A stretch of 46,946 bases of DNA. Source: Betaproteobacteria bacterium (lineage in GTDB: Bacteria; Pseudomonadota; Gammaproteobacteria; Burkholderiales; Burkholderiaceae_C). Under the pieces are notes generated by a model. It ran no database searches and had not been told where the DNA came from. It was given only the letters and a program-made list of their open reading frames with translations. Numbering within the stretch: the stretch's first letter is position 1; each line of letters begins with the position of its first letter. The translations under genes and the position numbers were made by a program. Positions 37,453-46,571 of the stretch are shown piece by piece. The stretch lies in the NCBI GenBank assembly GCA_025356445.1, contig JANXSZ010000069.1:1-46946 (forward strand), written 5' to 3'.

Positions 37453-37929
37453 TTATACTGAAACTGTAGCACCCATATAGGCCTGTGCTTGCGCAAACCA
37501 GTCCAGCACTGGCAAGGTTCCCGCCAACACCGGCGTCACCTTAACGGGCAATTGCTGCCATGCGCATTGCTGATCTTCGCGCATTTGCAAAGTACCTTCC
37601 CACTGAAACACCTTGCAAAAATGCAGGCGCACCAAGGCATGAGGGTAATCGACCAGCTCCACCTTCCAAGGTTCAGGCTCGGCAATGGTGATGCCCAACT
37701 CCTCAAACAACTCCCGGCGCAGCGCTTGGGCTACCGTTTCACCGAGCTCCAGCTTGCCACCAGGAAACTCCCAGTAGCCTGCATAAACTTTACCGGGTGG
37801 GCGTGAGGTCATCAAGAATTGACCATCAGGTGCAATCAACACACCCACGGCAACTTCGACGACTTTGCGGTCAAGGCTGCGCGGCTCCAATGCATCGGCC
37901 ACCAAGGGCGTGGTGCTCATGTTTGTCAA
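37453..37929 (-). CDS. mutT: NUDIX hydrolase, MutT-type 8-oxo-dGTP diphosphatase
   Basis: Removes 8-oxo-dGTP from the nucleotide pool. The NUDIX box GGKLELGETVAQALRREL plus FEELGI fits G-X5-E-X7-RE-U-X-EE-X-G-U; SRPPGKVYAGYWEFPGG just before it is typical of the MutT subgroup. Length 158, with about 22 N-terminal residues before the core. It overlaps the DUF815 ATPase gene by 4 bases, so translation is probably coupled. Other NUDIX substrates cannot be excluded. Confidence 0.88.
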   Translation of the reverse strand: MTNMSTTPLVADALEPRSLDRKVVEVAVGVLIAPDGQFLMTSRPPGKVYAGYWEFPGGKLELGETVAQALRRELFEELGITIAEPEPWKVELVDYPHALVRLHFCKVFQWEGTLQMREDQQCAWQQLPVKVTPVLAGTLPVLDWFAQAQAYMGATVSV

Positions 37930-38825
37930 GCCAAACTGCCATGCCGCCCGGCGTAGTCACGGGCGAACTGGTAGGCCACACGGCCGTTGCGGGAGCCACG
38001 TTCCAACGCCCATACCAGCGCCTGAGGACGAGCCACAACAAACGTGCTCTCAGGCATGCCAAACGAGGCCAGCCATTGCGCCACAATGGTCAGGTACTCG
38101 GTCTGCGTGAAAGGGTAAAAACTAACCCACAGGCCAAAACGCTCTGAAAGAGAAATCTTCTCTTCCACGCCTTCACCGGGGTGTACTTCACCGTCCTCGG
38201 TATGGGTATAGGTGAGGTTCTCCTTCATGTACTCAGGCAGCAGATGGCGGCGGTTGCTGGTGGCATAGATCAGTACGTTGGGCGAAGCTGCAGCCACCGA
38301 CCCATCCAGCACCGATTTCAGCGCTTTGTAGCCGGGCTCACCGTCGTCAAAACTCAGGTCATCGCAGAAGACGATGAACTTTTCAGGACGAACAGCGACC
38401 ACATCCACGATATCAGGTAAATCGACCAAATCGGCTTTGTCCACTTCAATCAAGCGCAAGCCTTGGGCCGCGTAGGTGTTCAGACAAGCGCGTATCAGCG
38501 ACGATTTGCCGGTACCGCGTGCACCTGTCAGCAACACGTTGTTAGCGGAGCGACCTTCAACGAATTGCAAGGTGTTGCGTTGAATTTTGTCTTTTTGAAC
38601 GTCGATTTCCTTCAAGTCAGCGAGGGTCATCGCACCCACATGGCGCACCGGCTCCAAGCTGCCATGGCCGCTGCTGCGCTTGCGATAGCGGTAGGCGATG
38701 GCGGCATTCCAGTCGGGCGCTGCCAGCGCTTGTGGCAAAACGGATTCAACGCGCTGCATCAGTGCCTCAGCACGGGCTGCAAAGCGCTCCAAGCCTTGCA
38801 GCAGATGCTCAAAATTTTCGTTCAT
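37926..38825 (-). CDS. DUF815-family AAA ATPase
   Basis: A 299-residue P-loop ATPase of unknown biological role. Walker A GARGTGKSS is at 101-109; Walker B is in EKFIVFCDDLSFDDGEPGYK (DD followed by the family's conserved LSFD); sensor 1 is YATSNRRHLLPEYM; and the C-terminal FARDYAGRHG helix is conserved. No signal or membrane segment. It lies between argJ (14-base gap) and mutT (4-base overlap), a neighbourhood that I recall as common in Burkholderiales. Confidence 0.9.
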   Translation of the reverse strand: MNENFEHLLQGLERFAARAEALMQRVESVLPQALAAPDWNAAIAYRYRKRSSGHGSLEPVRHVGAMTLADLKEIDVQKDKIQRNTLQFVEGRSANNVLLTGARGTGKSSLIRACLNTYAAQGLRLIEVDKADLVDLPDIVDVVAVRPEKFIVFCDDLSFDDGEPGYKALKSVLDGSVAAASPNVLIYATSNRRHLLPEYMKENLTYTHTEDGEVHPGEGVEEKISLSERFGLWVSFYPFTQTEYLTIVAQWLASFGMPESTFVVARPQALVWALERGSRNGRVAYQFARDYAGRHGSLA

Positions 38826-38839
38826 GAATAGACGGGGGG

Positions 38840-40081
38840 TTATGACCGGTAATCGGCATTGATGGTGACGTACTCATGGCTGAAGTCACATGTCCAGACG
38901 GTATCGCTGGCGTCACCTCGACCCAACAGCACACGCACGGTAATTTCGCTTTGCTTCATCACATGCTGGCCCTGCTCTTCGCGGTAATCTGGATTGCGTC
39001 CGCCTTTGACGGCAACATGCACATCGTCCAGATAGAGATCAATACCTGTTTGGTCCAGGTCGTCAATACCCGCATAGCCAACGGCGGCCAAGATGCGGCC
39101 CAAGTTGGGATCACTGGCAAAGAAGGCCGTTTTCACCAAAGGCGAATGGGCAATGGCGTAGGCGACTTTGCGGCATTCTGCACCGGTCTTGCCACCCTCC
39201 ACCTTGATGGCAATAAATTTAGTGGCACCTTCACCATCACGGACGATGGCTTGTGCCAGTTTTTGCGCAATATCACGCATCGCGGCGAACAGCACAGCAC
39301 CAGCAGCGCTGTCCAGCGAAGTGATGGGTGCATGTGCAGCCTTGTTCGTCGCAATGATCACCAGCGAATCGTTCGTGGACGTGTCGCCATCCACCGTAAC
39401 ACGGTTGAACGAGGCCTCGGCCAAAGCGAGGGACAGTGCAGGCATCAGCGCTTGTGCCACATTGGCATCAGTGGCGATGAAACCCAGCATGGTCGCCATG
39501 TTGGGACGGATCATCCCTGCGCCCTTGCTGATGCCGGTGATGCTGATGGTTTGGCCATCCAGCACGATCTGTTTGCTGAAAGCTTTGGCCACGGTGTCGG
39601 TGGTCATGATGCCTTGGGCTGCTTGCAACCACTGCTCGCCACCGCTGGCGGCATGTGCAGAGGCGATCACGCTGGGCAAACCTGCTGTGATGCGGTCCAC
39701 TGGCAGGGTTTCCATGATGACGCCGGTAGAGAACGGCAAAATTTGTGAGGGTGACAGCGATAGCTGAGCCGCCAAGGCCTCGCAAGTCGCCCGCGCACGC
39801 GACAAGCCGTCTTCACCCGTGCCTGCATTCGCATTGCCGGTATTAATCAACATGGCACGGATGCCGGCACTCAGTGCCAAATGCTCACGACACACCTGCA
39901 CTGGTGCAGCGCAAAAGCGGTTTTGGGTGAACACACCAGAGACGGACGACCCTTCGTCAATCAATACCAGGGTCAAGTCTTTGCGGTTGGCTTTGCGGAT
40001 GCCCGCTTCAGTCACGCCGATACGAACACCAGGGACGGTGAACAAATCAACCGCTTGAGGGGCAGACAAATTAACGGGCAT
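38840..40081 (-). CDS. argJ: bifunctional glutamate N-acetyltransferase / amino-acid acetyltransferase ArgJ
   Basis: Recycles the acetyl group in arginine synthesis and can also start the pathway. The self-cleavage site lies in [20 protein letters not shown], with Thr of MATML the nucleophile of the mature beta chain; NTGNANAGTG and [15 protein letters not shown] are substrate motifs. Length 413. The preference for acetyl-CoA (bifunctional) cannot be read from sequence. It is 20 bases after secA on the same strand. Confidence 0.96.
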   Translation of the reverse strand: MPVNLSAPQAVDLFTVPGVRIGVTEAGIRKANRKDLTLVLIDEGSSVSGVFTQNRFCAAPVQVCREHLALSAGIRAMLINTGNANAGTGEDGLSRARATCEALAAQLSLSPSQILPFSTGVIMETLPVDRITAGLPSVIASAHAASGGEQWLQAAQGIMTTDTVAKAFSKQIVLDGQTISITGISKGAGMIRPNMATMLGFIATDANVAQALMPALSLALAEASFNRVTVDGDTSTNDSLVIIATNKAAHAPITSLDSAAGAVLFAAMRDIAQKLAQAIVRDGEGATKFIAIKVEGGKTGAECRKVAYAIAHSPLVKTAFFASDPNLGRILAAVGYAGIDDLDQTGIDLYLDDVHVAVKGGRNPDYREEQGQHVMKQSEITVRVLLGRGDASDTVWTCDFSHEYVTINADYRS

Positions 40082-40101
40082 GGCAACTCCTTAAAGCAAA
40101 T

Positions 40102-42873
40102 TTAAGCCAACTTACCGTGACACAGCTTGAACTTCTTCCCGCTGCCGCAAGGGCAAGGGTCATTCCGGCCAATACGCTGCCCGGCAAAGTTATTGGAACT
40201 GGCAGACAGCGTGGACTCGTCCACAGTGGTTTCCACATCACCGGTTTCGGTAGGCGCGGTGTAGGTCACATTGCTGATGTGCTCGGCGCGCTGCTCGATT
40301 TCTTCAGCGGCTTGGTCTAATTGCTCACCAGAGTTCACATTAACCGTCATCAGCACCTTGGTGACTTCGTTCTTAACCGAATCCAGCAACTGGCCAAACA
40401 GCTCGAAGGCTTCCCGTTTGTATTCTTGCTTGGGCTGTTTCTGGGCATAGCCGCGCAGATGAATGCCTTGACGCAGGTAGTCCAGCGCACTGAGATGCTC
40501 GCGCCAATGCGTGTCTATGCTTTGCAGCAACACCACGCGTTCAAACGAAGTGAAATTATCTGCACCAATGTGAGCGACTTTGGCATCAAAAGAAGCATTC
40601 GCGGCATGCAGCACTTTTTCCAAAATGTCGTCATCGGTAATGGCGGACGCTTCTTTTACTTGGGCTTGCAAGTCGATTGCAATTTGCCACTCGTCTTGCA
40701 GGATTTTTTCCAGGCCAGGCAAATTCCACTGCTCTTCCACCGATTCCGCAGGCACATACTGACGAACCAAATCGGTCATACAACCCTCACGCAAGGAGGC
40801 GATCTGGGCACCCAGAGTGTGCGCGTCCATGATGTCGTTGCGCTGTTGGTAAATCACCTTGCGCTGGTCGTTGGACACATCATCGTATTCGAGCAATTGC
40901 TTGCGGATATCAAAGTTGCGGGCTTCCACCTTGCGCTGAGCAGATTCGATGCTGCGCGACACAATACCCGCCTCAATCGCTTCACCATCGGGCATTTTCA
41001 GGCGATCCATGATGGCCTTCACGCGGTCACCCGCGAAGATACGCATCAGGGTATCGTCCAAGCTCAGGTAAAAACGTGACGAACCAGGGTCACCCTGACG
41101 ACCAGAGCGGCCACGCAGCTGGTTGTCGATGCGACGTGACTCATGGCGCTCAGTTGCAATGATGCGCAACCCCCCCAAGGCGGTAACTTGCTCGTGCAGT
41201 TGCTTCCACTCGGCACGCACCTGCTCGATTTTTTGGGCTTTGCCTGCATCGTCCAGTGCCACATCCGCGTGCACAGGTTCCAACAGTTTTTCAAGGTTGC
41301 CACCCAGCACAATGTCGGTGCCTCGGCCTGCCATGTTGGTGGCGATGGTAATCATCTTGGGGCGACCAGCCTGGGCAACGATGTCGGCCTCACGGGCATG
41401 CTGCTTGGCGTTCAGAACTTGGTGCGGTAGCTTTTCTTTTTCCAGCAGGTTGGCGATGATTTCGGAGTTTTCGATGGACGTGGTACCTACCAGAACCGGC
41501 TGGCCCCGCTCATGGCATTCACGAATGTCAGCGATGGCAGCTTCGTATTTTTCACGCGTGGTTTTGTAGACCAAATCCAGCTTGTCTTCACGGCGGCTGG
41601 GGCGGTTGGGCGGAATCACCACCGTCTCTAAACCGTAGATTTCTTGGAACTCATAAGCCTCAGTGTCAGCCGTACCCGTCATGCCGGAAAGGCGGTTGTA
41701 CAGGCGGAAGTAGTTCTGGAAGGTGATGGACGCCAACGTCTGGTTTTCAGCCTGAATCTGCACGCCTTCTTTGGCTTCCACAGCCTGATGCAGGCCTTCG
41801 CTCCAGCGACGTCCTGCCATCAAGCGACCTGTAAATTCATCAACAATAACGATTTCCAGACCGTTATCCCCTGGCTGCACCACATAGTGCTGATCGCGGT
41901 GATACAGGTTTTTAGCCCTTAGCGCGGCGTACAGGTGGTGCATCAGGCTGATGTTGGCAGGGTCGTACAGCGTCGCCCCCTCAGGAATCAAACCACGTTC
42001 GAACAAAATCTGCTCAGCATGCTCATGGCCTTGCTCGGTTAAAAAGACTTGGTGGGTTTTTTCGTCCACCGTGAAGTCGCCCGGCTTGGTGATGCCTTCA
42101 CCCGTGTGCGGATCGGCCTCGCCCTCTTGGCGGGTCAACAGCGGCACGATGGTATTCATAGCCACATACATCGCAGTGTGGTCTTCAGCTTGACCACTGA
42201 TGATGAGCGGCGTGCGGGCCTCGTCGATCAAAATCGAATCCACCTCGTCCACGATGGCGAAGTTCAGGCCACGCTGCACGCGGTCAGCCACCTCATAGAC
42301 CATGTTGTCACGCAGGTAGTCAAAACCGTATTCGTTGTTGGTGCCATAGGTGATATCAGCACGGTAAGCGGCTTGCTTTTGCTCGCGGGGCATGTTGGGC
42401 AGGTTGATGCCCACAGAAAGACCCAGGAAGTTGTACAGCTGACCCATCCACTGCGCATCGCGGTTGGCCAAGTAATCATTCACGGTAACGACGTGAACAC
42501 CTTTGCCGGTCAACGCGTTCAGATAAACCGGCAGTGTGGCGGTCAATGTTTTACCTTCACCAGTGCGCATTTCGCAAATTTTGCCGTTATGCAGCGCCAT
42601 ACCGCCCAGCATTTGCACATCAAAGTGACGCATCTTCATGACGCGCTTGGAACCCTCCCGAACAACCGCAAAAGCCTCCGGCAGGATGGCATCAAGCGTC
42701 TCCCCCCCAGCGACGCGCTCTTTGAAGCTCTGCGTTTTGGCACGCAAATCATCATCGGTCAGCGATTCAAGACTCGTTTCAGCGGCGTTGATCTGATCGA
42801 CGGTCCGGCGAAATTGCTTGAGCAGGCGGTCATTGCGACTACCGAAAATTTTGGTGAGGAAATTGTTGGCCAT
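40102..42873 (-). CDS. secA: protein translocase ATPase SecA
   Basis: Motor of Sec-dependent secretion, 923 residues. [14 protein letters not shown] (Walker A), [20 protein letters not shown] (DEAD-type Walker B), [15 protein letters not shown] and [20 protein letters not shown] (C-terminal helicase motifs, the latter split here as [11 protein letters not shown] and [14 protein letters not shown]) are intact. The C-terminal zinc site that binds SecB is present: [14 protein letters not shown]. Start at ATG 42873 ([14 protein letters not shown]); the longer frame upstream has no family support. A 194-base leader with a small hairpin precedes it. Confidence 0.97.
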   Translation of the reverse strand: MANNFLTKIFGSRNDRLLKQFRRTVDQINAAETSLESLTDDDLRAKTQSFKERVAGGETLDAILPEAFAVVREGSKRVMKMRHFDVQMLGGMALHNGKICEMRTGEGKTLTATLPVYLNALTGKGVHVVTVNDYLANRDAQWMGQLYNFLGLSVGINLPNMPREQKQAAYRADITYGTNNEYGFDYLRDNMVYEVADRVQRGLNFAIVDEVDSILIDEARTPLIISGQAEDHTAMYVAMNTIVPLLTRQEGEADPHTGEGITKPGDFTVDEKTHQVFLTEQGHEHAEQILFERGLIPEGATLYDPANISLMHHLYAALRAKNLYHRDQHYVVQPGDNGLEIVIVDEFTGRLMAGRRWSEGLHQAVEAKEGVQIQAENQTLASITFQNYFRLYNRLSGMTGTADTEAYEFQEIYGLETVVIPPNRPSRREDKLDLVYKTTREKYEAAIADIRECHERGQPVLVGTTSIENSEIIANLLEKEKLPHQVLNAKQHAREADIVAQAGRPKMITIATNMAGRGTDIVLGGNLEKLLEPVHADVALDDAGKAQKIEQVRAEWKQLHEQVTALGGLRIIATERHESRRIDNQLRGRSGRQGDPGSSRFYLSLDDTLMRIFAGDRVKAIMDRLKMPDGEAIEAGIVSRSIESAQRKVEARNFDIRKQLLEYDDVSNDQRKVIYQQRNDIMDAHTLGAQIASLREGCMTDLVRQYVPAESVEEQWNLPGLEKILQDEWQIAIDLQAQVKEASAITDDDILEKVLHAANASFDAKVAHIGADNFTSFERVVLLQSIDTHWREHLSALDYLRQGIHLRGYAQKQPKQEYKREAFELFGQLLDSVKNEVTKVLMTVNVNSGEQLDQAAEEIEQRAEHISNVTYTAPTETGDVETTVDESTLSASSNNFAGQRIGRNDPCPCGSGKKFKLCHGKLA

Positions 42874-42960
42874 GAATGCAAGGCCACGCAACCCGCGCAG
42901 ACATTCACCACTGCGACCGAACTGAGTGACCCAAATCCTAAATAAGTACGTAAGGAAAGA

Positions 42961-42978
42961 CTTGGGGACAGCCCCAGG
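42961..42978 (-). promoter_or_regulatory. small hairpin in the secA leader
   Basis: CTTGGGG (42961-42967), ACAG, CCCCAGG (42972-42978) can form a 7-bp stem with one G-T pair, about 90 bases upstream of the secA start. In E. coli secA is controlled through its upstream leader (secM); no such peptide is seen here. This may be only a local fold. Confidence 0.3.
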
Positions 42979-43066
42979 GCATTGCAAGCGCCGTAAAACG
43001 ACGCCGTTGCCGCACCCGTGAAGCAAAGCCTTCTATTTTACCTTTGTTGACCAAGCCTCTACGTGG

Positions 43067-44011
43067 CTAGCGCCCACGCAGCGCCAAGGTCGCTCCTGCT
43101 CCCAACTTCAGCCCGGCATCAAGGAATTTTTGTGGGTCTTGTGGCACCCCCTGCACCAGCACTTCAAAGTGCAAATGCGCCCCGGTAGAGCGTCCGGTAG
43201 TGCCTACTTCAGCAATTTTTTGCCCCCGCCGAATCAAGTCCCCTTTTTTAACACCGACGGCAGAAGCGTGTGCGTAGCGGGTAATCAGGTCATTGCCATG
43301 GTCAATTTCGACCATATTGCCGTATGCAGGGTGGAATTCCTGGGAAACAACCACACCAGCTGCGGCTGCAAAAATCGCTGTTCCCGTATCGGCCTGAAAG
43401 TCCAAACCCGTGTGTAGAGCGGAGCTGCCAGTAATAGGGTCAATGCGCCAGCCAAAGGATGATCCCAAATTACCGCCAGCAACCGGGTGCTGGGTAGGCA
43501 CCATCATTTTTTTCATTTTTTGCGCAAACAAGCGGGATTCGATCACCGTCATGACACCAGCACGTTGACCGGTGAGCTGCTCGACATCGTCCAGTGCCCG
43601 CTGCAATTCGTCCATCGTCAAGAAATGGCTGGCAATCAACGCCCCACCTCGCCCTGGTGCGCCTTTAATGTCGTTGGGATTGAGCCCTGCCAAGCCAGAG
43701 ACTCGCTCGCCCAAAGCTTCCAACTGCAGCACTTTAGCTTGCATTTCGCCCAGTTTGCGCGCCATGGCATCGATGTTTTCGCGCACATAGCGTTCGCGTT
43801 GCTCGGCCTCGTCTTTCACCACCAGCCTCACCAAGCTACCCACTACAGGCCAACCTTCGCGTGCGCCTTTCAAAAATACCCAGTGGTAGAGACCCGCAGC
43901 CATCAGCATGAGAACAAAAGCGGCAAGCAAGGCTGACAACACCAGCTGGGTACCGCTCAGGTGTATCGCTTTGCTGCGGGCAAATCGGGCGTCCGTGATA
44001 ATCAGTTGCAT
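43067..44011 (-). CDS. membrane-anchored M23-family peptidase (LytM domain)
   Basis: A 314-residue protein with an N-terminal membrane anchor (LVLSALLAAFVLMLMAAGLY at about 24-43), a coiled-coil-like segment (LGEMQAKVLQLEALGERV) and a C-terminal LytM/M23 domain. Zinc motif parts are seen: SSFGWRIDPITG, HTGLDFQA and HLHFEVLV. Such proteins cut peptidoglycan cross-links or activate amidases. Start at ATG 44011 (MQLIITDARFARS). It lies upstream of secA on the same strand, as in other betaproteobacteria. Its start is 45 bases from the divergent DUF721 gene. Confidence 0.9.
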   Translation of the reverse strand: MQLIITDARFARSKAIHLSGTQLVLSALLAAFVLMLMAAGLYHWVFLKGAREGWPVVGSLVRLVVKDEAEQRERYVRENIDAMARKLGEMQAKVLQLEALGERVSGLAGLNPNDIKGAPGRGGALIASHFLTMDELQRALDDVEQLTGQRAGVMTVIESRLFAQKMKKMMVPTQHPVAGGNLGSSFGWRIDPITGSSALHTGLDFQADTGTAIFAAAAGVVVSQEFHPAYGNMVEIDHGNDLITRYAHASAVGVKKGDLIRRGQKIAEVGTTGRSTGAHLHFEVLVQGVPQDPQKFLDAGLKLGAGATLALRGR

Positions 44012-44056
44012 TCTTTGACTCTTCTGTTGCCCTGGCGAAACCAGGCTTACTGCACC

Positions 44057-44362
44057 ATGCGCCGCCACCAACCTGTTTCCTTACAACAAGCCGCCATGGG
44101 CATGCCCACGCTGGCACGTTTGGTGGACATGAGCCGGGAATCCTCAATGCGCCTGAAAACCATCGAAGGCCTGCTGCCAGGGACGCTTCGCACTAGCGTC
44201 ACGGCAGGCCCGATTGACGGCCCGGTCTGGTGCCTGCTCGTGCGCGGCAACGCGGTGGCAGCCAAACTCCGACAGCTGCTGCCCGCCCTTGAAGCGCACC
44301 TGCGCTCGAAAGGGTGCGAGATTACATCAATACGGCTGAAAATCCAAACACCTGCACGATGA
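44057..44362 (+). CDS. DUF721 / DciA-like protein
   Basis: A 101-residue protein of the DUF721 family; DciA, its best-known member, loads the replicative helicase DnaB where DnaC is absent. The segment LVDMSRESSMRLKTIEGLLPG and VWCLLVRGNAVAAKLRQLLPALE (seen as SSMRLKTIEGLLPG and RGNAVAAKLRQLLPALEAHL) is the KH-like core. Start at ATG 44057 (MRRHQPVSLQQA); the open frame continues upstream into the M23 gene and is not used. The stop overlaps the helicase start by ATGA. Whether it is the true loader or a paralogue cannot be told. Confidence 0.72.
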   Translation: MRRHQPVSLQQAAMGMPTLARLVDMSRESSMRLKTIEGLLPGTLRTSVTAGPIDGPVWCLLVRGNAVAAKLRQLLPALEAHLRSKGCEITSIRLKIQTPAR

Positions 44363-46338
44363 GCAATACCGCCTTCACGCCTAAAAGCATTGAACCCACC
44401 CCTGAACAACTGCTGATTCAAACTGCAACGGCGCGCACACTCATTGTTCAAGCCAATGCAGGTGCTGCTAAGACCACAACGCTGGCACTGCGTATGGCAG
44501 AGTCTTGGGTTCGTGGATGCGCCCCAGAAAAGATGCTGGCGCTCACTTTCACGACAACAGCCTGCCAAGCACTGAAGGCTGCGCTGCACAGTATGGGCGT
44601 ACCCAACCCCGTAGTGAAGCGCTTTCGCATTGTCACTTTTGAGTCGTTTTGCACCAAGGTATTGGACGAGTTGGTTGGCGGTGCAGTCCCCATTCTGGCG
44701 ACGGCAGAGGCGCTGAAACCCACATTCTGGGAAGCCGTAGAGCACATTGAAAATAACGCTGACGAACAATTTCGCGATGAGTTACTTCTGCCATCCTTGG
44801 GCGAACATGGCATGCTGGAGGAATTCCTGCGCGTAAGCAGACGGCTCAAAGGTACGATGAAGGACGAGATCGAACGGGAACGCCCCGTCACGCCAGACTA
44901 TGCTGCCAGCCTCGGTGTGGATTACACCCAGCTCAAACTCTTTTTGGCTTACGAGAGGCTGCGGCGACACGCTCACGCTGAAAAACCGCTGTTTCGAGCC
45001 GACCAAGATGCGACCTACGACTTAGCCTGCAAACTGCATGATGATGAACCGCTTCAAGGATTAACCACGTGGCCGTGGGATATTCGGGTTCTGGTAGTCG
45101 ATGAGATGCACGATCTGAACCAAGCCATGTTCCGTGTGCTGAAAGCGCTGCTGACCACCACACCCTGCTTCTTTTGCGGAGTGGGCGACCCGGATCAAGT
45201 GATTTATGACGCTGATGGCGCTGAAGCCAAATTCATGGCGGATGAAATTGAAAGCCAAACACGACGGCAAATTACCCGCTTCCAATTAACAGACAGCTTT
45301 CGGTTCAGCAAGACACTGGCGAGCAGAGTTGGCCGTTTGTCAGCCAAACCCTACAGCTCAAAAAGTCTCCATGAAACAAAAGTTATCGTGCAGTGCTATA
45401 GCCAAACCACAGACAAAACCGATGGCAGCAAAGACGTCTGCGCGCATCTGGTGGTTGAATGCGTGCGGCTTTGGCAAACCAAAACCAAACCCAAGCCCAA
45501 AGCGGCTGACTTAGCAATCTTGCTGCGGCACCCTTACCAGTCAGTCGCCATTGAGAATGGTTTTCTGGAAGCGGGCATTCCCTACGTAACCCAAGGTTTT
45601 GAAAGCTATTTGCTGCGCCCTGAAGTGCTGCTAGTACGCGGAATACTAGCCGTAGCAACTGACAATCTGAGCAGTGTTGCAAGCGATGTTACCCGTGCCA
45701 AGGTCATGCAGGCTTTGGTTTTTTTCTGCCAATCAACCCTGTTGGTAGAAGGCCGTGAACACGAAAGTCAGCAAGCACTGCTGGATGATGCCATTCGGAG
45801 TGTGACAGTGAATCCAGAGTTCTTGCATCACTTTTTTGAGAACCAAATTCTCAAAAATGTTGATGTACGGATGAAACAGCACCTTGAAGCGGCAATGTGC
45901 ATCGCCAAGACTGTATCCGGCCCCGATTTACTTGTACGCCTGTTGGACGCGCTGCACATTAAAACCATGGTCAACACAGTCTTTGTATCGCGCCAACGGC
46001 GTACAGACGCTTTAGGTAACCTGAAAGGGCTTGTGCAAGCCGCTAAAGTCTTTGAGACGGCGGGCGCTTACTTTCAGCACCTGAACAACATTGAAGTGCA
46101 GCAAATGCAATTGAAAAAAGCTACAGGCCTGTTGATCGCTAACGTGGCCGACGTCAAAGGCTTGGAATTTGACCATGTCGTCGTCCCCTATTTGAACCAA
46201 GGAGAATTCCCAGCAACCCATGCAGCACCCCGTGAAGAGCAAAACCTGCTGTACGTGGCAATGACGCGCGCACGGCGATTTCTCACTATTTTTTCGGACC
46301 AAGACCAGCCCAGCAGTCTTATGGCCAAGATAACCTGA
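44359..46338 (+). CDS. UvrD/Rep-like SF1 helicase with variant P-loop
   Basis: A 659-residue superfamily 1 helicase. Motif I is AGAAKTT at residues 34-40, where the usual AGxGKT glycine before Lys is Ala; Ia is MLALTFTTTACQAL; II is VVDEMHDLN (Asp248); III is GVGDPDQVIYDADGA; IV is TDSFRFSKTLA; V is VADVKGLEFDHVVVPYLNQG; VI is EEQNLLYVAMTRARR. The set is complete, so it is probably active in spite of the Ala. The ATG at 44359 overlaps the DUF721 stop. The gene ends at a strong hairpin. A similar AGAAKTTTLALR subgroup exists in Burkholderiales as far as I recall; role unknown (repair or replication restart is likely). Confidence 0.85.
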   Translation: MSNTAFTPKSIEPTPEQLLIQTATARTLIVQANAGAAKTTTLALRMAESWVRGCAPEKMLALTFTTTACQALKAALHSMGVPNPVVKRFRIVTFESFCTKVLDELVGGAVPILATAEALKPTFWEAVEHIENNADEQFRDELLLPSLGEHGMLEEFLRVSRRLKGTMKDEIERERPVTPDYAASLGVDYTQLKLFLAYERLRRHAHAEKPLFRADQDATYDLACKLHDDEPLQGLTTWPWDIRVLVVDEMHDLNQAMFRVLKALLTTTPCFFCGVGDPDQVIYDADGAEAKFMADEIESQTRRQITRFQLTDSFRFSKTLASRVGRLSAKPYSSKSLHETKVIVQCYSQTTDKTDGSKDVCAHLVVECVRLWQTKTKPKPKAADLAILLRHPYQSVAIENGFLEAGIPYVTQGFESYLLRPEVLLVRGILAVATDNLSSVASDVTRAKVMQALVFFCQSTLLVEGREHESQQALLDDAIRSVTVNPEFLHHFFENQILKNVDVRMKQHLEAAMCIAKTVSGPDLLVRLLDALHIKTMVNTVFVSRQRRTDALGNLKGLVQAAKVFETAGAYFQHLNNIEVQQMQLKKATGLLIANVADVKGLEFDHVVVPYLNQGEFPATHAAPREEQNLLYVAMTRARRFLTIFSDQDQPSSLMAKIT

Positions 46339-46355
46339 AATTCAAAAATCCATAA

Positions 46356-46389
46356 AAAAACCTGCAAAATTTGAGTTTTGCAGGTTTTT
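46356..46389. terminator. bidirectional intrinsic terminator after the helicase gene
   Basis: A perfect 14-bp stem: AAAAACCTGCAAAA (46356-46369), loop TTTGAG, TTTTGCAGGTTTTT (46376-46389). A-run and T-run flank a GC core on both sides, so it can stop transcription in both directions, as expected between convergent genes. On the other side lies a tRNA fragment on the minus strand. Confidence 0.85.
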
Positions 46390-46403
46390 ACAGTTCACCA
46401 AAA

Positions 46404-46425
46404 TGGTGCCGATTGTCGGATTCGA
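46404..46425 (-). other. tRNA 3'-end fragment (tRNA-Thr-like), probable attachment site
   Basis: Read on the minus strand, these 22 bases are TCGAAT (T-loop), CCGAC (T-stem), AATCGGC (acceptor), A, CCA, exactly the 3' end of a tRNA with acceptor 5' strand GCCGATT, most like tRNA-Thr. Upstream bases (AAGGAGTTAG) are not tRNA. Short 3'-end copies of this kind are the usual att core left at the far end of a tRNA-integrated element. Confidence 0.7.
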
Positions 46426-46464
46426 CTAACTCCTTGAAACCCTCATGGATGCTAGTTTTCAATT

Positions 46465-46521
46465 TTAATTACCAGATTTGTTCCCCCGTCTGTTCCCCCG
46501 CTTTGCCTTCGATACCTTGTT
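46465..46521 (-). pseudogene. possible integrase C-terminus remnant
   Basis: A short minus-strand frame between two stop codons reads NKVSKAKRGNRRGNKSGN. Basic GN-rich ends of this type occur in some tyrosine integrases, and the frame ends 40 bases from the att-like tRNA fragment, the usual place. A 12-base tandem duplication (CGGGGGAACAGA, CGGGGGAACAAA) lies in it. It is too short to identify and may be chance. Confidence 0.25.
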
Positions 46522-46571
46522 CTAAACAGGTTTAAGATGAAGTGGCAATTTTGCACGCATGGGGGGGCAAT

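Noticed and set aside
42874-43026. N-terminal extension of SecA
   Set aside because: SecA proteins start at the [11 protein letters not shown]-like segment; the upstream part is leader DNA with a hairpin.
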